Positions 1-8,811 of a DNA stretch of 64,000 bases are shown one piece after another. Positions within the stretch are counted from its first letter, which is position 1. Each line of letters opens with the position of its first letter. The stretch covers positions 1 through 64,000 of the forward strand of contig NZ_JBDQQR010000002.1 of assembly GCF_039888675.1 (NCBI RefSeq), given 5' to 3'. The notes below the pieces were generated by a model. That model did no database searches. It was not told where the DNA came from and was given only the letters and a program-made list of their open reading frames with translations. Made by a program: the position numbers and the translations under genes. Origin of the DNA: Mesorhizobium sp. CAU 1732. Lineage in GTDB: Bacteria > Pseudomonadota > Alphaproteobacteria > Rhizobiales > Rhizobiaceae.

Positions 1-355
1 ATTCCATCGAGAATGCCGAGATGCCCGCGCGCGCCATCGCGCCAAGGGCCGCGTCATTGCCGTACGGATCCATCGTCGCAAGCACGATAGCGCCGGACTT
101 GTAGGATTTGAGCTCGGCATCGATCGGGCGACGCACCTTCAAGACGATGTCCGCCTTGGAAGCATCGCCGGCCTTGCCGATCGTCGCGCCTGCCGCCTGA
201 TAGTCGGAATCGGGTATCCGCGAACTGTCGCCCGCCCCCGCTTCCACCACAACGGACAAACCGAAAGCAATCAGCCGCTTCACCGTATCCGGCGATGCGG
301 CGACCCTCGTTTCCGTTGCGTCAACCTCCCTGGGTACGAAAACTGTCTGTCCCAC
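1..355 (-). CDS. pntA: NAD(P) transhydrogenase subunit alpha, N-terminal part (partial)
   Basis: Only the first 118 codons lie in the window; the gene runs off the left edge. The protein starts MGQTVFVPRE and continues with ETRVAASPDTVKRL and a VVVEAGAG segment, the N-terminal alanine-dehydrogenase/PNT fold of the proton-translocating transhydrogenase alpha (PntAA) subunit, which binds NAD(H) on the cytoplasmic side and exchanges hydride with NADP. I chose the GTG at 355 because GAAAGGA lies at normal distance upstream; a TTG at 361 is the alternative. The gene follows the aa3 oxidase subunit IV gene on the same strand, a common Rhizobiales arrangement. Confidence 0.88.
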   Translation of the reverse strand, partial: MGQTVFVPREVDATETRVAASPDTVKRLIAFGLSVVVEAGAGDSSRIPDSDYQAAGATIGKAGDASKADIVLKVRRPIDAELKSYKSGAIVLATMDPYGNDAALGAMARAGISAFSME

Positions 356-446
356 CGGCAAATCCTTTCGGTTGGAACCCTACTCCCGACACGCACGCAG
401 CCCGCATTGCGGGCCGCGTAGCATGCTGCCCGACGCAGCCCCTACT

Positions 447-674
447 CTAACGGAGCAGGAAGACGCCGAGGCCACAAAGCAATATGAAAAGAATGGTCGC
501 TGAAAAGAAGCCGGCGCTGGTGAAGAACCCGAATGCCATGGCGACGAGCAGTGCGACGCACATGAGCGTCACGTATTTCGCCAGGCCGAGGAACATCGAA
601 TATGTCTTCTCGTGCTCCTGGTAGTCCATGTCGGCACCCAGTTCCAGCGGGCCGTGCGGTGTCTTGTCTGCCAT
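447..674 (-). CDS. aa3-type cytochrome c oxidase subunit IV
   Basis: A 75-residue protein: a soluble N-terminus (MADKTPHGPLELGADMDYQE) with the conserved DYxEHEKTY stretch, then two closely spaced hydrophobic segments (about residues 27-50 and 52-73). This matches the bacterial aa3 oxidase subunit IV family (PF07835), a small structural subunit of the terminal oxidase in the inner membrane. The ATG at 674 is preceded by GGAGGGGAG; a longer reading from 728 would add 18 residues with no family match. It sits directly upstream of pntA, probably co-transcribed. Confidence 0.85.
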   Translation of the reverse strand: MADKTPHGPLELGADMDYQEHEKTYSMFLGLAKYVTLMCVALLVAMAFGFFTSAGFFSATILFILLCGLGVFLLR

Positions 675-755
675 CGTCGGACTCCCCTCCGAATTTGCTC
701 TCGTGCGCTGATACCGAAATCGACGCACGAGGGCAATGGCACGATTGTCGCGGCG

Positions 756-2012
756 TCACCCGAGTTTCGACGAGGCGCGGGGCCGGTCAACCAGAAGCCC
801 GCGGAGTGCTGCAATGCCGGCAACGAGGATGAACGCATAGCCCGCCGCAATGAACGTCTGCTCGTATCCATATGCGTTTACCAGGGGTTGGCTGGCGAGC
901 GGGGACAGGAATTGCCCCAGAAAGATGCTCGACACCAACCCGCCCGACAGACGGCCACGCATGGCCGGCGGCGCGGCTGCAAGCAGCGTCGTGCTGAGAT
1001 TGGGCATCATCAACCCGAAACCAACGCCTGCGATCCCCATCGCTGCGACCAAGAGCGCAAGCGAGGGTGCGAGGCCCTGCAGCACGAAACCTGCGCCCAT
1101 GACAGCGAAAGCCAGGCCGAAAAGCGCGAAGGGCGACATGGCCTTGCGCAACCTTGGAAACAGGAGCGATCCCGGCAAGACGCCCAAGGTCGATGCGCCC
1201 ATCGCGATGGCGATGGTCAATGACGTCCCGCCATGGGTTTCCGCGATGAGAAACGGGGCCTGCGTGGGGATCAGAAGGAACAGCAGAGGCCCGGTGATTG
1301 CCAGTGCATAGACCGCGATCACCGTGCCGGAGAGACGCTGTCCGCCACCGTCAGGCGCGACGGACGTAGCGGCAAGCGCACGCGGCGGGTTTGGAACGTA
1401 GATCCAGAACGCCGCGACCAGAGGCGCCGCCACGAGGTAGATCAGAAACGCAGCGTGCCAGTCGATCTGCGTCAGCGCGCCCGCGGCAAAGATCATGCTC
1501 AGGCTGATGATGGAGTTCGCGCTGACCTGCCTCCCCATGATGGCTGCGCGCTGCTCGGGCTCGAAAAGGTCGCCGACGAGCGAAGTGAACCCGGCCATCA
1601 GGAACGCCACGGAGAGGCCAAGGCCGGCGCGCGTGGCGAGCAAGACCTCGAGACTGTCGACCGCAACGCCTGCCGTTCCGAAGATCACGAAGCCGATGAG
1701 CGCCCAGAAGACGATCGGCCGCCTCTCCGATCGGTCGAGAACATAGCCCGCGAACGGCGCCGCCACGGCAATGACGAGGGCCGGCAAGGTGATGATGAGG
1801 CGCACCAGAACGCTGGAACCGGGGTCGCCCGAAAAATGCGCCTCGATGGCAGGCAGCGCCGGCGCGATGACTGCCGTGGCGAGCACGACGAGCGAGCCGA
1901 CGAGAACCAGCGTGGCCTGGGCCGCGCGACCCGGCGCATGGGCGGTCGATGAGGCTCCGCCGGACCCGATATCGGCGGCCTCGTGCAAAGGCGTTTCTCG
2001 CACATCGATCAT
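756..2012 (-). CDS. MFS transporter, probable drug or redox-compound exporter
   Basis: 418 residues with about twelve hydrophobic segments and the MFS loop 2-3 motif ([13 protein letters not shown]). Arabinose/drug-exporter-like subfamily; substrate unknown. The ATG at 2012 overlaps the TGA of the upstream FMN reductase gene as ATGA, so translation is probably coupled; a longer reading from 2507 overlaps that gene and is rejected. It is the last gene of a three-gene operon (NTF2-like, reductase, exporter) that starts at a SoxR-type promoter, so export of redox-cycling compounds is a reasonable inference. Confidence 0.85.
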   Translation of the reverse strand: MIDVRETPLHEAADIGSGGASSTAHAPGRAAQATLVLVGSLVVLATAVIAPALPAIEAHFSGDPGSSVLVRLIITLPALVIAVAAPFAGYVLDRSERRPIVFWALIGFVIFGTAGVAVDSLEVLLATRAGLGLSVAFLMAGFTSLVGDLFEPEQRAAIMGRQVSANSIISLSMIFAAGALTQIDWHAAFLIYLVAAPLVAAFWIYVPNPPRALAATSVAPDGGGQRLSGTVIAVYALAITGPLLFLLIPTQAPFLIAETHGGTSLTIAIAMGASTLGVLPGSLLFPRLRKAMSPFALFGLAFAVMGAGFVLQGLAPSLALLVAAMGIAGVGFGLMMPNLSTTLLAAAPPAMRGRLSGGLVSSIFLGQFLSPLASQPLVNAYGYEQTFIAAGYAFILVAGIAALRGLLVDRPRASSKLG

Positions 2013-2563
2013 GCGGCCACCTCGAATTCGCGATCGGCCCGCGCCGACCTGAGCGCGGATGCCCACCAGTGCAGTCGCGACAGAAGCGTCGCCATCGACC
2101 GCTCGGCCGCAACGGGATCCTTGAGCTCTCCATCCGCGCCGAAGCGGTTCCACACGCCGGCGAAGCTGACCGTATCGCGCAGACCAACCGCGTGGAGTTC
2201 GGCGAAGACCCCGCGCAGATGCTCGACCGCGCGCAATCCGCCCGAAAGGCCGCCATAAGAGACGAACGCGACAGGCTTGGCATGCCACTCTTCGCCGAAC
2301 GTGTCGATGAACGACTTCAGCGCGCCGGTGAAGGAGTGATTGTATTCCGGCGTCACCACGATGAAGCCGTCCGCAGCCGCAAGCCGGTTGCCCGAAGTTC
2401 GCCCGCTTGCGCGCTCCGGCGTGTGATCGGCGGGGTCCACGAGATCGATCTCGAACCGGCTGTCCATGCCGATCTGCCCTGCCACCCAGGACACGATCGT
2501 GTCGCACAAGCGCCCGTCACGGACACTGCCATAGATGACTGCGATTCTGAGCGCCTTCTGCAT
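2009..2563 (-). CDS. NADPH-dependent FMN reductase family protein
   Basis: 184 residues with the flavodoxin-like fold of NADPH:FMN/quinone reductases: an N-terminal phosphate-binding loop ([13 protein letters not shown]) and the family motif [19 protein letters not shown] around residues 72-90, followed by [15 protein letters not shown]. Such enzymes reduce flavins, quinones or azo dyes in the cytoplasm. The ATG at 2563 has AAGGAGCC eight bases upstream; a TTG at 2566 is less likely. It overlaps the MFS gene by four bases. Membership of a SoxR-controlled operon fits a role in handling redox-cycling quinones. Confidence 0.85.
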   Translation of the reverse strand: MQKALRIAVIYGSVRDGRLCDTIVSWVAGQIGMDSRFEIDLVDPADHTPERASGRTSGNRLAAADGFIVVTPEYNHSFTGALKSFIDTFGEEWHAKPVAFVSYGGLSGGLRAVEHLRGVFAELHAVGLRDTVSFAGVWNRFGADGELKDPVAAERSMATLLSRLHWWASALRSARADREFEVAA

Positions 2564-2566
2564 CAA

Positions 2567-3001
2567 TCAGGCTCCTTCCGGGCTGAGAACGAGCGTATTC
2601 TGGCCCGCCACGATCTTCCAGCCATCAACCTGCCGCGCGATCACATAGAGCGGCACCGCGCCGGGTTCCTGCCGCTCGCGTCCGTCCGCATCGGTCGGAA
2701 CCTGCTTCAGGTTGACGATGCCGACATCCGGCCGGACGGAAATGATGTCGACGATGTCATAGCGTGCAAAATTGTTTCCGTTGCGCGCCATCATCGTCCG
2801 GGCCAGGCGCTCGATCTCGCCGCGCCCCCTGGCGCGCACCCCGATCGCATTCGTCCAGATGGCGTCTTCGCTGAGGTTCTTCGCAAGGGCCGCCGCATCC
2901 TTCGCGTTGAACGCATCCTGCATCGCGCCCACCAGAGCACACGCCGCCACACGCTGCTCGAATCCGGGCTCCTGCGTAAAAGTCTGCAATGCCGTCGCCA
3001 T
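2567..3001 (-). CDS. SnoaL/NTF2-like protein (SgcJ/EcaC-type)
   Basis: 144 residues with the DUF4440/SgcJ-type NTF2-like fold: an N-terminal helical part with [18 protein letters not shown], then [10 protein letters not shown], and a C-terminal strand pair ending [14 protein letters not shown]. Members bind small hydrophobic ligands; some are enzymes, many have no known function. Two ATGs occur in tandem (3004 and 3001); AAGGAGAG upstream gives better spacing to 3001. It is the first gene of the operon below the SoxR-type promoter, and its stop lies three bases before the reductase ATG. Confidence 0.8.
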   Translation of the reverse strand: MATALQTFTQEPGFEQRVAACALVGAMQDAFNAKDAAALAKNLSEDAIWTNAIGVRARGRGEIERLARTMMARNGNNFARYDIVDIISVRPDVGIVNLKQVPTDADGRERQEPGAVPLYVIARQVDGWKIVAGQNTLVLSPEGA

Positions 3002-3035
3002 CATTCTCTCCTTGATTTGCAACGCAACGGCCGCA

Positions 3036-3066
3036 TTGATACAACCTCAACAAATGTTGTGGTCAA
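3036..3066 (-). promoter_or_regulatory. SoxR-type promoter with 19-bp spacer and SoxR box
   Basis: On the minus strand there is a -35 TTGACC (3066-3061), exactly 19 bases of spacer, and a -10 TATCAA (3041-3036). Inside lies the 18-bp near-palindrome CCTCAACAAATGTTGTGG (plus strand, 3045-3062), one base from the SoxR consensus CCTCAA-N6-TTGAGG. An over-long 19-bp spacer that the activator untwists is the hallmark of MerR-family promoters. It drives the operon at 3001-756 and lies directly beside soxR, which it may also autoregulate. Confidence 0.85.
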
Positions 3067-3073
3067 TGACGAA

Positions 3074-3544
3074 ATGACAGAAAAAGCAGATGGCGCGAAA
3101 CCACGCCCGTTTCCAAGGGAACTGAGTGTCGGCGAGGTTGCGGCACGGGCAGGCGTGGCGGTGTCGGCGCTCCACTTCTACGAGCGTGAAGGGCTGATCC
3201 AGAGCCGGCGCAGCCGGGGCAACCAGCGCCGCTATCCGCGCGAAATCCTGCGCCGTGTCGCGGTGATCAAGATCGCGCAACGAACCGGCATTCCGCTCGC
3301 ATCGATCAAGCAGGCCCTGGCGACGCTGCCGGATGGCCGCACGCCGACCGCCGACGACTGGCGCAAGCTTTCCGAAGGTTGGCACGCGGAACTCGACGAG
3401 CGCATCCGCGCCCTGACGCAGCTTCGCGACAGCCTGACAGGCTGCATCGGTTGCGGATGTCTGTCCGTCCGGGATTGCCCCTTGCGCAATCCGCACGACG
3501 CGCTGGCAAGCGAGGGTCCCGGCGCCAGATTGCTTGAACGCTGA
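3074..3544 (+). CDS. soxR: Redox-sensitive MerR-family activator SoxR
   Basis: 156 residues: a MerR winged helix-turn-helix at the N-terminus ([20 protein letters not shown], then [15 protein letters not shown]), a dimerisation helix, and the diagnostic [2Fe-2S] cluster motif CX2CXCX5C at C124, C127, C129 and C135. The oxidised cluster switches SoxR to its activating form. The ATG at 3074 was chosen because an in-frame GTG at 3059 would lie inside the SoxR box. The divergent operon (NTF2-like, FMN reductase, MFS) is its evident target; in non-enteric bacteria SoxR usually answers to redox-active small molecules rather than running a full SoxS regulon. Confidence 0.95.
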   Translation: MTEKADGAKPRPFPRELSVGEVAARAGVAVSALHFYEREGLIQSRRSRGNQRRYPREILRRVAVIKIAQRTGIPLASIKQALATLPDGRTPTADDWRKLSEGWHAELDERIRALTQLRDSLTGCIGCGCLSVRDCPLRNPHDALASEGPGARLLER

Positions 3545-3663
3545 GCAATCCGGCGTGTGGTTTCGGCAACAGGAGAGCCTTCGATTGCCGGATCGGCCGA
3601 TCCGCGGGTGGAAGCGACTCGAACATGATGATACGACACATTACATCTTGAAACATTAGGTGA

Positions 3664-3682
3664 GGACAGGCTGAACCTGTCC
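3664..3682 (+). other. Short perfect inverted repeat before the start codon of the 215-aa gene
   Basis: GGACAGG-CTGAA-CCTGTCC is a perfect 7-bp stem with a 5-base loop, ending seven bases before the ATG at 3690. It could mask the weak ribosome-binding region (GAGGACAGG) or be an operator half; the sequence does not tell which. Confidence 0.5.
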
Positions 3683-3689
3683 ATGTTCG

Positions 3690-4337
3690 ATGCATCCAAG
3701 ACTGACGATTTCGATGGCCATGGCGTTCGTGGCGACCCTCTTCGCTGCCTCGCCGGCGCTCGGCGATGACCGGCCCCTGATCTGGGAGCCGACCATGCCG
3801 AACGAGAACGCGCTCGGCGCGCGCGTCGGCACCAGGCTCCCCACGCCCTGGCACTCGACCGCCGGGGTGACGCTCTCCGTCGAGGACAAGGGCGCAAAGC
3901 TCGGCTTCAAGCCGATGACGATGTGGGGAACGGTGGAAATGCCGTCACAATCGGGACGGGGCCGGGAGCGAAAGACGCGCCTCCAGTTGAGCGCGCGCGG
4001 CGTCGAAGGCACGCGCACGGCCATCGTCTCCCGTTCGGTGAAGGCAACGCTTCCCAGTCTCGACGCCGAGATCGACCAGTCGCTCGCCGTCGATCACGAC
4101 CCGCGCGGACCCCACCAGTTGCGCCTGCGCGGCACGCAGTCGGTGCGCCTGACCTCGCCGAAGACGCGCACATCGGTCGTGGCAAGCACCTCGCGCAGCG
4201 ACACGAGCCCGTGGAAGACGGCGATCACGGTGGAGCAGCCGGTGCGCAAGGCGCTCAAGTTTTCAGCGCGCGTGGACGGCGAGAACTGGTCGAGCAAGAA
4301 GACGCGCGTCGGCGCATCCTACAGCTTCAAGTGGTGA
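3690..4337 (+). CDS. Exported protein of unknown function
   Basis: 215 residues with a signal peptide (hydrophobic MAMAFVATLFAASPALG, cleavage probably after ALG). The mature part is polar and basic, rich in Ser/Thr/Arg and alternating hydrophobic residues, and ends SYSFKW with a C-terminal aromatic residue, suggesting beta structure and perhaps an outer-membrane or periplasmic location. I do not recognise a family. The ATG at 3714 is an alternative start that still keeps the signal sequence. Monocistronic between soxR and a repeat element. Confidence 0.6.
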   Translation: MHPRLTISMAMAFVATLFAASPALGDDRPLIWEPTMPNENALGARVGTRLPTPWHSTAGVTLSVEDKGAKLGFKPMTMWGTVEMPSQSGRGRERKTRLQLSARGVEGTRTAIVSRSVKATLPSLDAEIDQSLAVDHDPRGPHQLRLRGTQSVRLTSPKTRTSVVASTSRSDTSPWKTAITVEQPVRKALKFSARVDGENWSSKKTRVGASYSFKW

Positions 4338-4384
4338 CCTAAAGCGAGTCGCGATCTTTCAGATTCGCTTACCGCGCTTTAGGT
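4337..4384. repeat. Intergenic palindrome, possible transcription terminator
   Basis: Perfect 10-base inverted arms ACCTAAAGCG (4337-4346) and CGCTTTAGGT (4375-4384) enclose a 28-base insert that is itself partly dyadic. It begins at the stop codon of the upstream gene. CTAAAGCG...CGCTTTAG palindromes are common in Rhizobiales intergenic DNA. It may also serve as a terminator between the convergent genes. Confidence 0.65.
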
Positions 4385-4394
4385 CCTTGTTTTT

Positions 4395-4443
4395 ATGCAT
4401 GTCGTTGTCCCAAAACCGGTTCCCACTTTTGGGCGACAAGCAT
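4395..4443. repeat. Rhizobiales intergenic palindromic element
   Basis: Dyad built on CCCAAAA (4409-4415) and TTTTGGG (4427-4433), with outer arms ATGC...GTCG and CGAC...GCAT. I recognise this as a high-copy short palindrome of Rhizobiales genomes; the copy number here cannot be checked from one window. It adjoins the preceding palindrome and fills the gap to the livF gene. Confidence 0.65.
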
Positions 4444-4453
4444 TAGCGACGGG

Positions 4454-5293
4454 TCACGCAAGCCAGCGCTTGCGCCGCTTGTAGTGCTTCACGTCCTTGA
4501 AGGAGCGACGCCCCTCGCCGCCCACGCCCAGATAGAATTCCTTGACGTCCTCGTTCTCGCGCAGCGATGTCGCGTCGCCGTCGAGCACGATGCGGCCCGA
4601 TTCGAGGATGTAGCCATATTTGGCGTATCGCAGGGCGATGTTGGTGTTCTGCTCGGCGAGCAGGAAGGACACGCCCTGCTCCTCGTTGAGCTTCTTCACG
4701 ATCTCGAAGATTTCCTCCACCAGTTGCGGCGCAAGCCCCATCGACGGCTCGTCGAGCAGGATCATCTTCGGCCTCGACATCAGGGCGCGGCCGATGGCGG
4801 TCATCTGCTGCTCGCCGCCTGACGTGTAGCCGGCAAGGCTCGTGCGCCGCACCTTGAGGCGCGGGAAATACTGGTAGACGAGGTCGAGGTCGTCGCGGAT
4901 CGCGGCTGCCCCGTCACGCCGCGTGAAGGCGCCGGTCATCAGATTGTCCTCGACCGAGAGATGGCCGAAGCAGTGACGGCCTTCCATCACCTGGATGCAG
5001 CCGCGCCGCACCAGCGTGTTCGGCGACAGGTTCTGCACCTGCGCACCCTCGAAGAGGATGTTGCCCTTGGTGACCTCGCCGCGCTCGGCATGGAGCAGGT
5101 TCGAGATCGCCTTGAGCGTCGTCGTCTTGCCCGCCCCGTTCGCGCCCAGAAGCGCGGTGATGCCGCCGCGCGGGACCGAAAGCGACACGCCCTTCAGGAC
5201 GAGAATCACATGGTCGTAGATCACCTCGATGTTGTTGACCGAGAGGATCTGTTCGGCGGGGTCAGGGGTTGGAGCGGTGCTTGTGGGCGTCAT
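4454..5293 (-). CDS. Branched-chain-type ABC transporter ATP-binding protein (LivF-like)
   Basis: 279 residues: Walker A GANGAGKTT (about residues 50-58), signature TSGGEQQM (with Thr where Leu is usual), Walker B MILLDEPSMG, and LLAEQN with the switch region. It is longer than classical LivF (about 235) because of N-terminal and basic C-terminal (KRRKRWLA) extensions. GGAAGGTCA precedes the ATG at 5293. It is the last gene of the operon reading acyl-CoA ligase, LivG, DUF3096, LivH, LivM, LivK, LivF, and is one of two ATPases energising the importer. Confidence 0.92.
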   Translation of the reverse strand: MTPTSTAPTPDPAEQILSVNNIEVIYDHVILVLKGVSLSVPRGGITALLGANGAGKTTTLKAISNLLHAERGEVTKGNILFEGAQVQNLSPNTLVRRGCIQVMEGRHCFGHLSVEDNLMTGAFTRRDGAAAIRDDLDLVYQYFPRLKVRRTSLAGYTSGGEQQMTAIGRALMSRPKMILLDEPSMGLAPQLVEEIFEIVKKLNEEQGVSFLLAEQNTNIALRYAKYGYILESGRIVLDGDATSLRENEDVKEFYLGVGGEGRRSFKDVKHYKRRKRWLA

Positions 5294-5350
5294 TGACCTT
5301 CCAATCAGGAAAGCCGGTCCGGCGTCGAAACGCCGGACCGGGATTTCAGT

Positions 5351-6664
5351 CTATTCGGTGCACTCGTCGTTCATGCCCCAGGGCTGATTGGCGGCCGCAT
5401 ATTCCGCCGAAGCCTTCTCGACCAGCGGATCGATGCTCGCGCGGTCGGCCGTCAGCAGGTCGGACGCCTTGACGAACTTCGCACCGTCCCACTCGACCAT
5501 CCATGCACTGGCGTGGCCGGTGTGGTTGCTGCAGCTCGTCGAGAACGGAGCCATCATCTCCTCGGCTCCGATTTCGGCGAGCTTCGCCTCGTCGAGCTTG
5601 ATGTTTTCCAGACCCCAGCGAAGCTGTTCGCGGTCGATGTTCGGCGTTCCGGCATGATCCTGCGCCGCCCTCACGGCGTCGGCCAGCATGACCGACATCA
5701 GGATGCCGCGCTGGTAGGCCGTGCTGTCGAACTCGCCGGCGGCCTGGTTGATCTGCGACTTGCCGGTATCGACGACGTACTTCTTGACGTCCTGCATCAG
5801 CTTGGAGTCGGAATCCACGAAGTTCCACGACAGTGCGCGATAGCCCTTGCCCTGATCGCCGACGAGCTTGAGGTCGGGCTCATGCGCGCCCCACCAGACG
5901 CTGACGAACTGGTTCATCGGATAGCGGGTCTTCACCGCCTCGGTGATCGCGCCGGCATTCATCGCGCCCCAGCCCCACATGAGCACGAAGTCAGGACGCT
6001 CGCGCCGGATCTGCAGCCACTGCGCCGACTGGTTCTGCATCTCGGTCAGGCCGACCGGGATCGGCAACAGGCTGAAGCCATGCTTGGCCGCAAGCGATTC
6101 CAGAAGCGGGATCGGCTCCTTTCCGTAGGGATGGTCGAGATGCAGCAGCGCGATCTTCTTGCCGTTGAGGTTGTCGAGATTGCCGTCGGATATCGCCTGC
6201 ATGATCATCGACGCGCCATCCCAATAGGAGGTCGGCGGATTGAACGCCCATTTGAACGTCTTGCCGTCCTGCATGGCCGAGAAACCGTAGCTCGGGGCGA
6301 ACATCGGGATCTGGTCGACGTTGGTGCGCGGCAGGACCTGAAGCGTGATACCGGTCGACCAGGGCTGCGTGATCAGCGTGCCGTCGGATTTGGTGCGCTC
6401 ATAGCATTCGACGCCCTTTTCGGTGTTGTAGCCGGTCTCGCACTCGTCGAATGCGACGCGCACGCCGTTGATGCCGCCGTCGCGTTCGTTGAGCATTGTC
6501 ATGTAGTCGAGCTGGCCGTTCATGTGCGGCGTGCCGGTCGCCGCGAACGGTCCGGTCCGGTACGACATGTTCGGAAGTTTCAGCGCGTCCTGCGCCGCTG
6601 CCGGCGCTGCGATCCCGATGGCGAAAGCGCTCGCAATCAGGGCTGCCTTGATCGTGTGTCTCAT
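5351..6664 (-). CDS. Branched-chain-type ABC transporter substrate-binding protein (LivK-like)
   Basis: 437 residues with a Sec signal peptide (IASAFAIGIAAPAAAQ, cleavage after AQ). The mature protein matches the type I periplasmic binding fold (Peripla_BP_6): YMTMLNERDGGINGVRV, VECYERTKSDG, a Tyr/Pro-rich ligand loop (MFAPSYGFSA), and LLHLDHPYGKEPIPLLE. Subfamilies of this type bind amino acids, amides, urea or aromatic acids; the ligand is not evident here. GGAGGAG precedes the ATG. Linkage to an acyl-CoA ligase argues for a carboxylic acid substrate. Confidence 0.9.
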   Translation of the reverse strand: MRHTIKAALIASAFAIGIAAPAAAQDALKLPNMSYRTGPFAATGTPHMNGQLDYMTMLNERDGGINGVRVAFDECETGYNTEKGVECYERTKSDGTLITQPWSTGITLQVLPRTNVDQIPMFAPSYGFSAMQDGKTFKWAFNPPTSYWDGASMIMQAISDGNLDNLNGKKIALLHLDHPYGKEPIPLLESLAAKHGFSLLPIPVGLTEMQNQSAQWLQIRRERPDFVLMWGWGAMNAGAITEAVKTRYPMNQFVSVWWGAHEPDLKLVGDQGKGYRALSWNFVDSDSKLMQDVKKYVVDTGKSQINQAAGEFDSTAYQRGILMSVMLADAVRAAQDHAGTPNIDREQLRWGLENIKLDEAKLAEIGAEEMMAPFSTSCSNHTGHASAWMVEWDGAKFVKASDLLTADRASIDPLVEKASAEYAAANQPWGMNDECTE

Positions 6665-6733
6665 CAGTCGCTCCTCCGTGTGTGCCCGTTTTCCGGGCGT
6701 TTCCTCTACCCTTTTATGCCGCCGCGCCCGCCA

Positions 6734-7810
6734 TCAGTGCGGGAACGGCCAAATGATCAGCTTCTCCCGGATCACGGCCCAGTAGCGCGCAAGGCCATGC
6801 GGTTCCAGAATCAGGAATGTGATGATCAGCGCGCCGATGATCATGATGTTGATGTGCTCGACGCTCGATGAACTGATCGGTATCCCGAAGAACCCCGGCA
6901 CGTTTCCGATGATGACCGGCAGCGCCACGATCAGGATGGCGCCGAGATAGTTGCCGAGGATCGAGCCCAGCCCGCCGATGATGACGATGAACAGGACGCG
7001 AAACGACAGCGGGATGTCGAACAGATTGGCCTCCGCCGCGCCGCGCCACAGGAAAACGAACAGCGCGCCTGAGACACCGACGATGTAGGATGACACGAAG
7101 AAGGCCATCAGCTTGGCCTTCATCAGATTGATACCGACGAGCTCGGCGGCGATGTCCATGTCGCGCACCGCCTTCCAGATGCGCCCGATGCGGCCGCGCG
7201 TGATGTTGATCGCGAAGAGGGTGACCACTGTGACCACGCACAAGACGACGTAGTATTGCGTCAGCGCGGTGGCGTTCGGTCCGGCGATGGTGATGCCGAA
7301 CATGCGCATGTTCGGGACCTGGATCGCGCCCGACGCGGAGTAATTGTAGAGCCACGCCCATTTCTGGAACAGCCACACCAGGAAGAACTGCGCGGCCAGC
7401 GTCGCGATCGCGAGATAAAAACCCTTGATGCGCAAGGAGGGCAGGCCGAACGCGACGCCGATCGAGGCCGAGAAGAACCCTGAGAGCGCGATCGCCACGA
7501 TCAGGTTCATCTCGGGGAAGATCGTGATCAGCTTGTAGCAGGCATAAGCCCCCACACCCATGAACGCGCCGGTGCCGAGCGACAACTGCCCGGCATAGCC
7601 CGTCAGGATGTTGAGCCCGAGTGCCGCGAGCGAATAGATCAGCACGGGGGTAAGGAGCGCGCGGAAGACGAACTCGTTCGCCGTCAGGGGGAAGATCACG
7701 AAGGCGATGAGCAGGATGAAGCCGAGCAGCCACGCATCCTGCTTGACCGGAAACAGCGCGTAATCCGCCTCGTAGCTGGTCTTGTATTGTCCGGCGACGC
7801 GATAGAGCAT
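6734..7810 (-). CDS. Branched-chain-type ABC transporter permease (LivM-like)
   Basis: 358 residues, about ten hydrophobic segments, with the LivM landmarks LGLNILTGYAGQLSLGTGAFMGVGA and the EAA-like loop around GRIWKAVRDMDIAAELVGIN. An N-terminal extension (AGQYKTSYEADYALFPVKQD) before the first membrane segment is typical of the acyl-CoA-ligase-linked subgroup. It starts three bases after the LivH stop and forms the inner-membrane pore with LivH. Confidence 0.92.
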   Translation of the reverse strand: MLYRVAGQYKTSYEADYALFPVKQDAWLLGFILLIAFVIFPLTANEFVFRALLTPVLIYSLAALGLNILTGYAGQLSLGTGAFMGVGAYACYKLITIFPEMNLIVAIALSGFFSASIGVAFGLPSLRIKGFYLAIATLAAQFFLVWLFQKWAWLYNYSASGAIQVPNMRMFGITIAGPNATALTQYYVVLCVVTVVTLFAINITRGRIGRIWKAVRDMDIAAELVGINLMKAKLMAFFVSSYIVGVSGALFVFLWRGAAEANLFDIPLSFRVLFIVIIGGLGSILGNYLGAILIVALPVIIGNVPGFFGIPISSSSVEHINIMIIGALIITFLILEPHGLARYWAVIREKLIIWPFPH

Positions 7811-7813
7811 GAC

Positions 7814-8773
7814 CTACACCCGCTCGATGATCTTTTCGCCGAACAGGCCCTGCGGCCTGAACAGGAGCACGACGAGCGCCAGGACGTAGGCGAACCAGGC
7901 TTCGGTGTTTCCACCCAGCAGCGGCTGGCCCCAGTAGATCTCGAAGAGTTTTTCCAAAATGCCGATCATGAGGCCGCCGATGATCGCGCCGGAGACGGAT
8001 TCCAGACCGCCCAGCATCAGGACCGGCAGCGCCTTGTAGGCGATCACCTCGAGCGCGAAGGACACGCCCGCGCGAGATCCCCACGCGATGCCGGTGACGA
8101 GCGCGATCACGCCGGCGATGAACCAGACGATGACCCAGATCGTCGACAGCGAGATGCCGACCGAGAGCGCTGCCTGATGGTCGTCGCCAAGCGCGCGGAT
8201 CGCGCGGCCCATCTTGGATTTGTTGAGGAAGAGCAGCAGCCCCGCCACCAGCAGGATCGCACCGGCGACCACGGTCACGTCGCGCTGCTCGATCAGCACG
8301 AAACCGCCGAACGGCTCGAACTCGAAGCTCCCCGTCGGGATCATGAGTTCCTCGGTGATCATGCGTTTGTTTTCGCCGCCGAAGATGATTTCGCCGAAGC
8401 CGATCAGGAACAGCGTGATCCCGATCGTCGCCATGAAGAAGATGATGTCGGGCTGGTTGACCAGCGGCCGCAGCACGACGCGCTCGATGCACACCGTAAG
8501 GATGAACATCACGCCGAGCGTCATGGGAAGCGCGAGAAGGGCCGGCACCCCGCGTTCATGCAGTCCGACCAGCGTCAGCGCCGCGAAGACGACCATGATG
8601 CCTTGCGCGAAATTGAAGATGCGCGACGACTTGAAGATCAGGACGAAGCCGAGCGCGATGAGCGCGTAGAGCACGCCGGAAACCGCCCCTTCCCACAGAA
8701 CCTGCACCAGGAAATCCGGCGCGCCGAACATGTCGGCGAAGGGCTGGATGAGGATCGAGTGTAGAAAGTCCAT
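7814..8773 (-). CDS. Branched-chain-type ABC transporter permease (LivH-like)
   Basis: 319 residues, eight or nine hydrophobic segments, with the LivH hallmarks GAVSGVLYALIALGFVLIFK, FNFAQG, and the cytoplasmic loop KMGRAIRALGDDHQAALSVG that contacts the ATPases. The ATG at 8773 follows a GGGGGAC-rich region. It lies between the DUF3096 micro-gene and LivM on the same strand and forms the heterodimeric channel with LivM. Confidence 0.92.
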   Translation of the reverse strand: MDFLHSILIQPFADMFGAPDFLVQVLWEGAVSGVLYALIALGFVLIFKSSRIFNFAQGIMVVFAALTLVGLHERGVPALLALPMTLGVMFILTVCIERVVLRPLVNQPDIIFFMATIGITLFLIGFGEIIFGGENKRMITEELMIPTGSFEFEPFGGFVLIEQRDVTVVAGAILLVAGLLLFLNKSKMGRAIRALGDDHQAALSVGISLSTIWVIVWFIAGVIALVTGIAWGSRAGVSFALEVIAYKALPVLMLGGLESVSGAIIGGLMIGILEKLFEIYWGQPLLGGNTEAWFAYVLALVVLLFRPQGLFGEKIIERV

Positions 8774-8811
8774 GTTTCCGGCGTCCCCCTACGCGTCGTC
8801 AATGGGTGCGA

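Noticed and set aside
3059..3073. Alternative upstream GTG start for soxR
   Set aside because: It lies inside the SoxR box; the ATG at 3074 avoids that overlap and matches family length.
6714..8492. A 592-codon minus-strand open frame overlapping LivM and LivH
   Set aside because: It lies in another frame of the same strand as two well-defined permeases, and its sequence is Arg-rich and low in hydrophobic residues.
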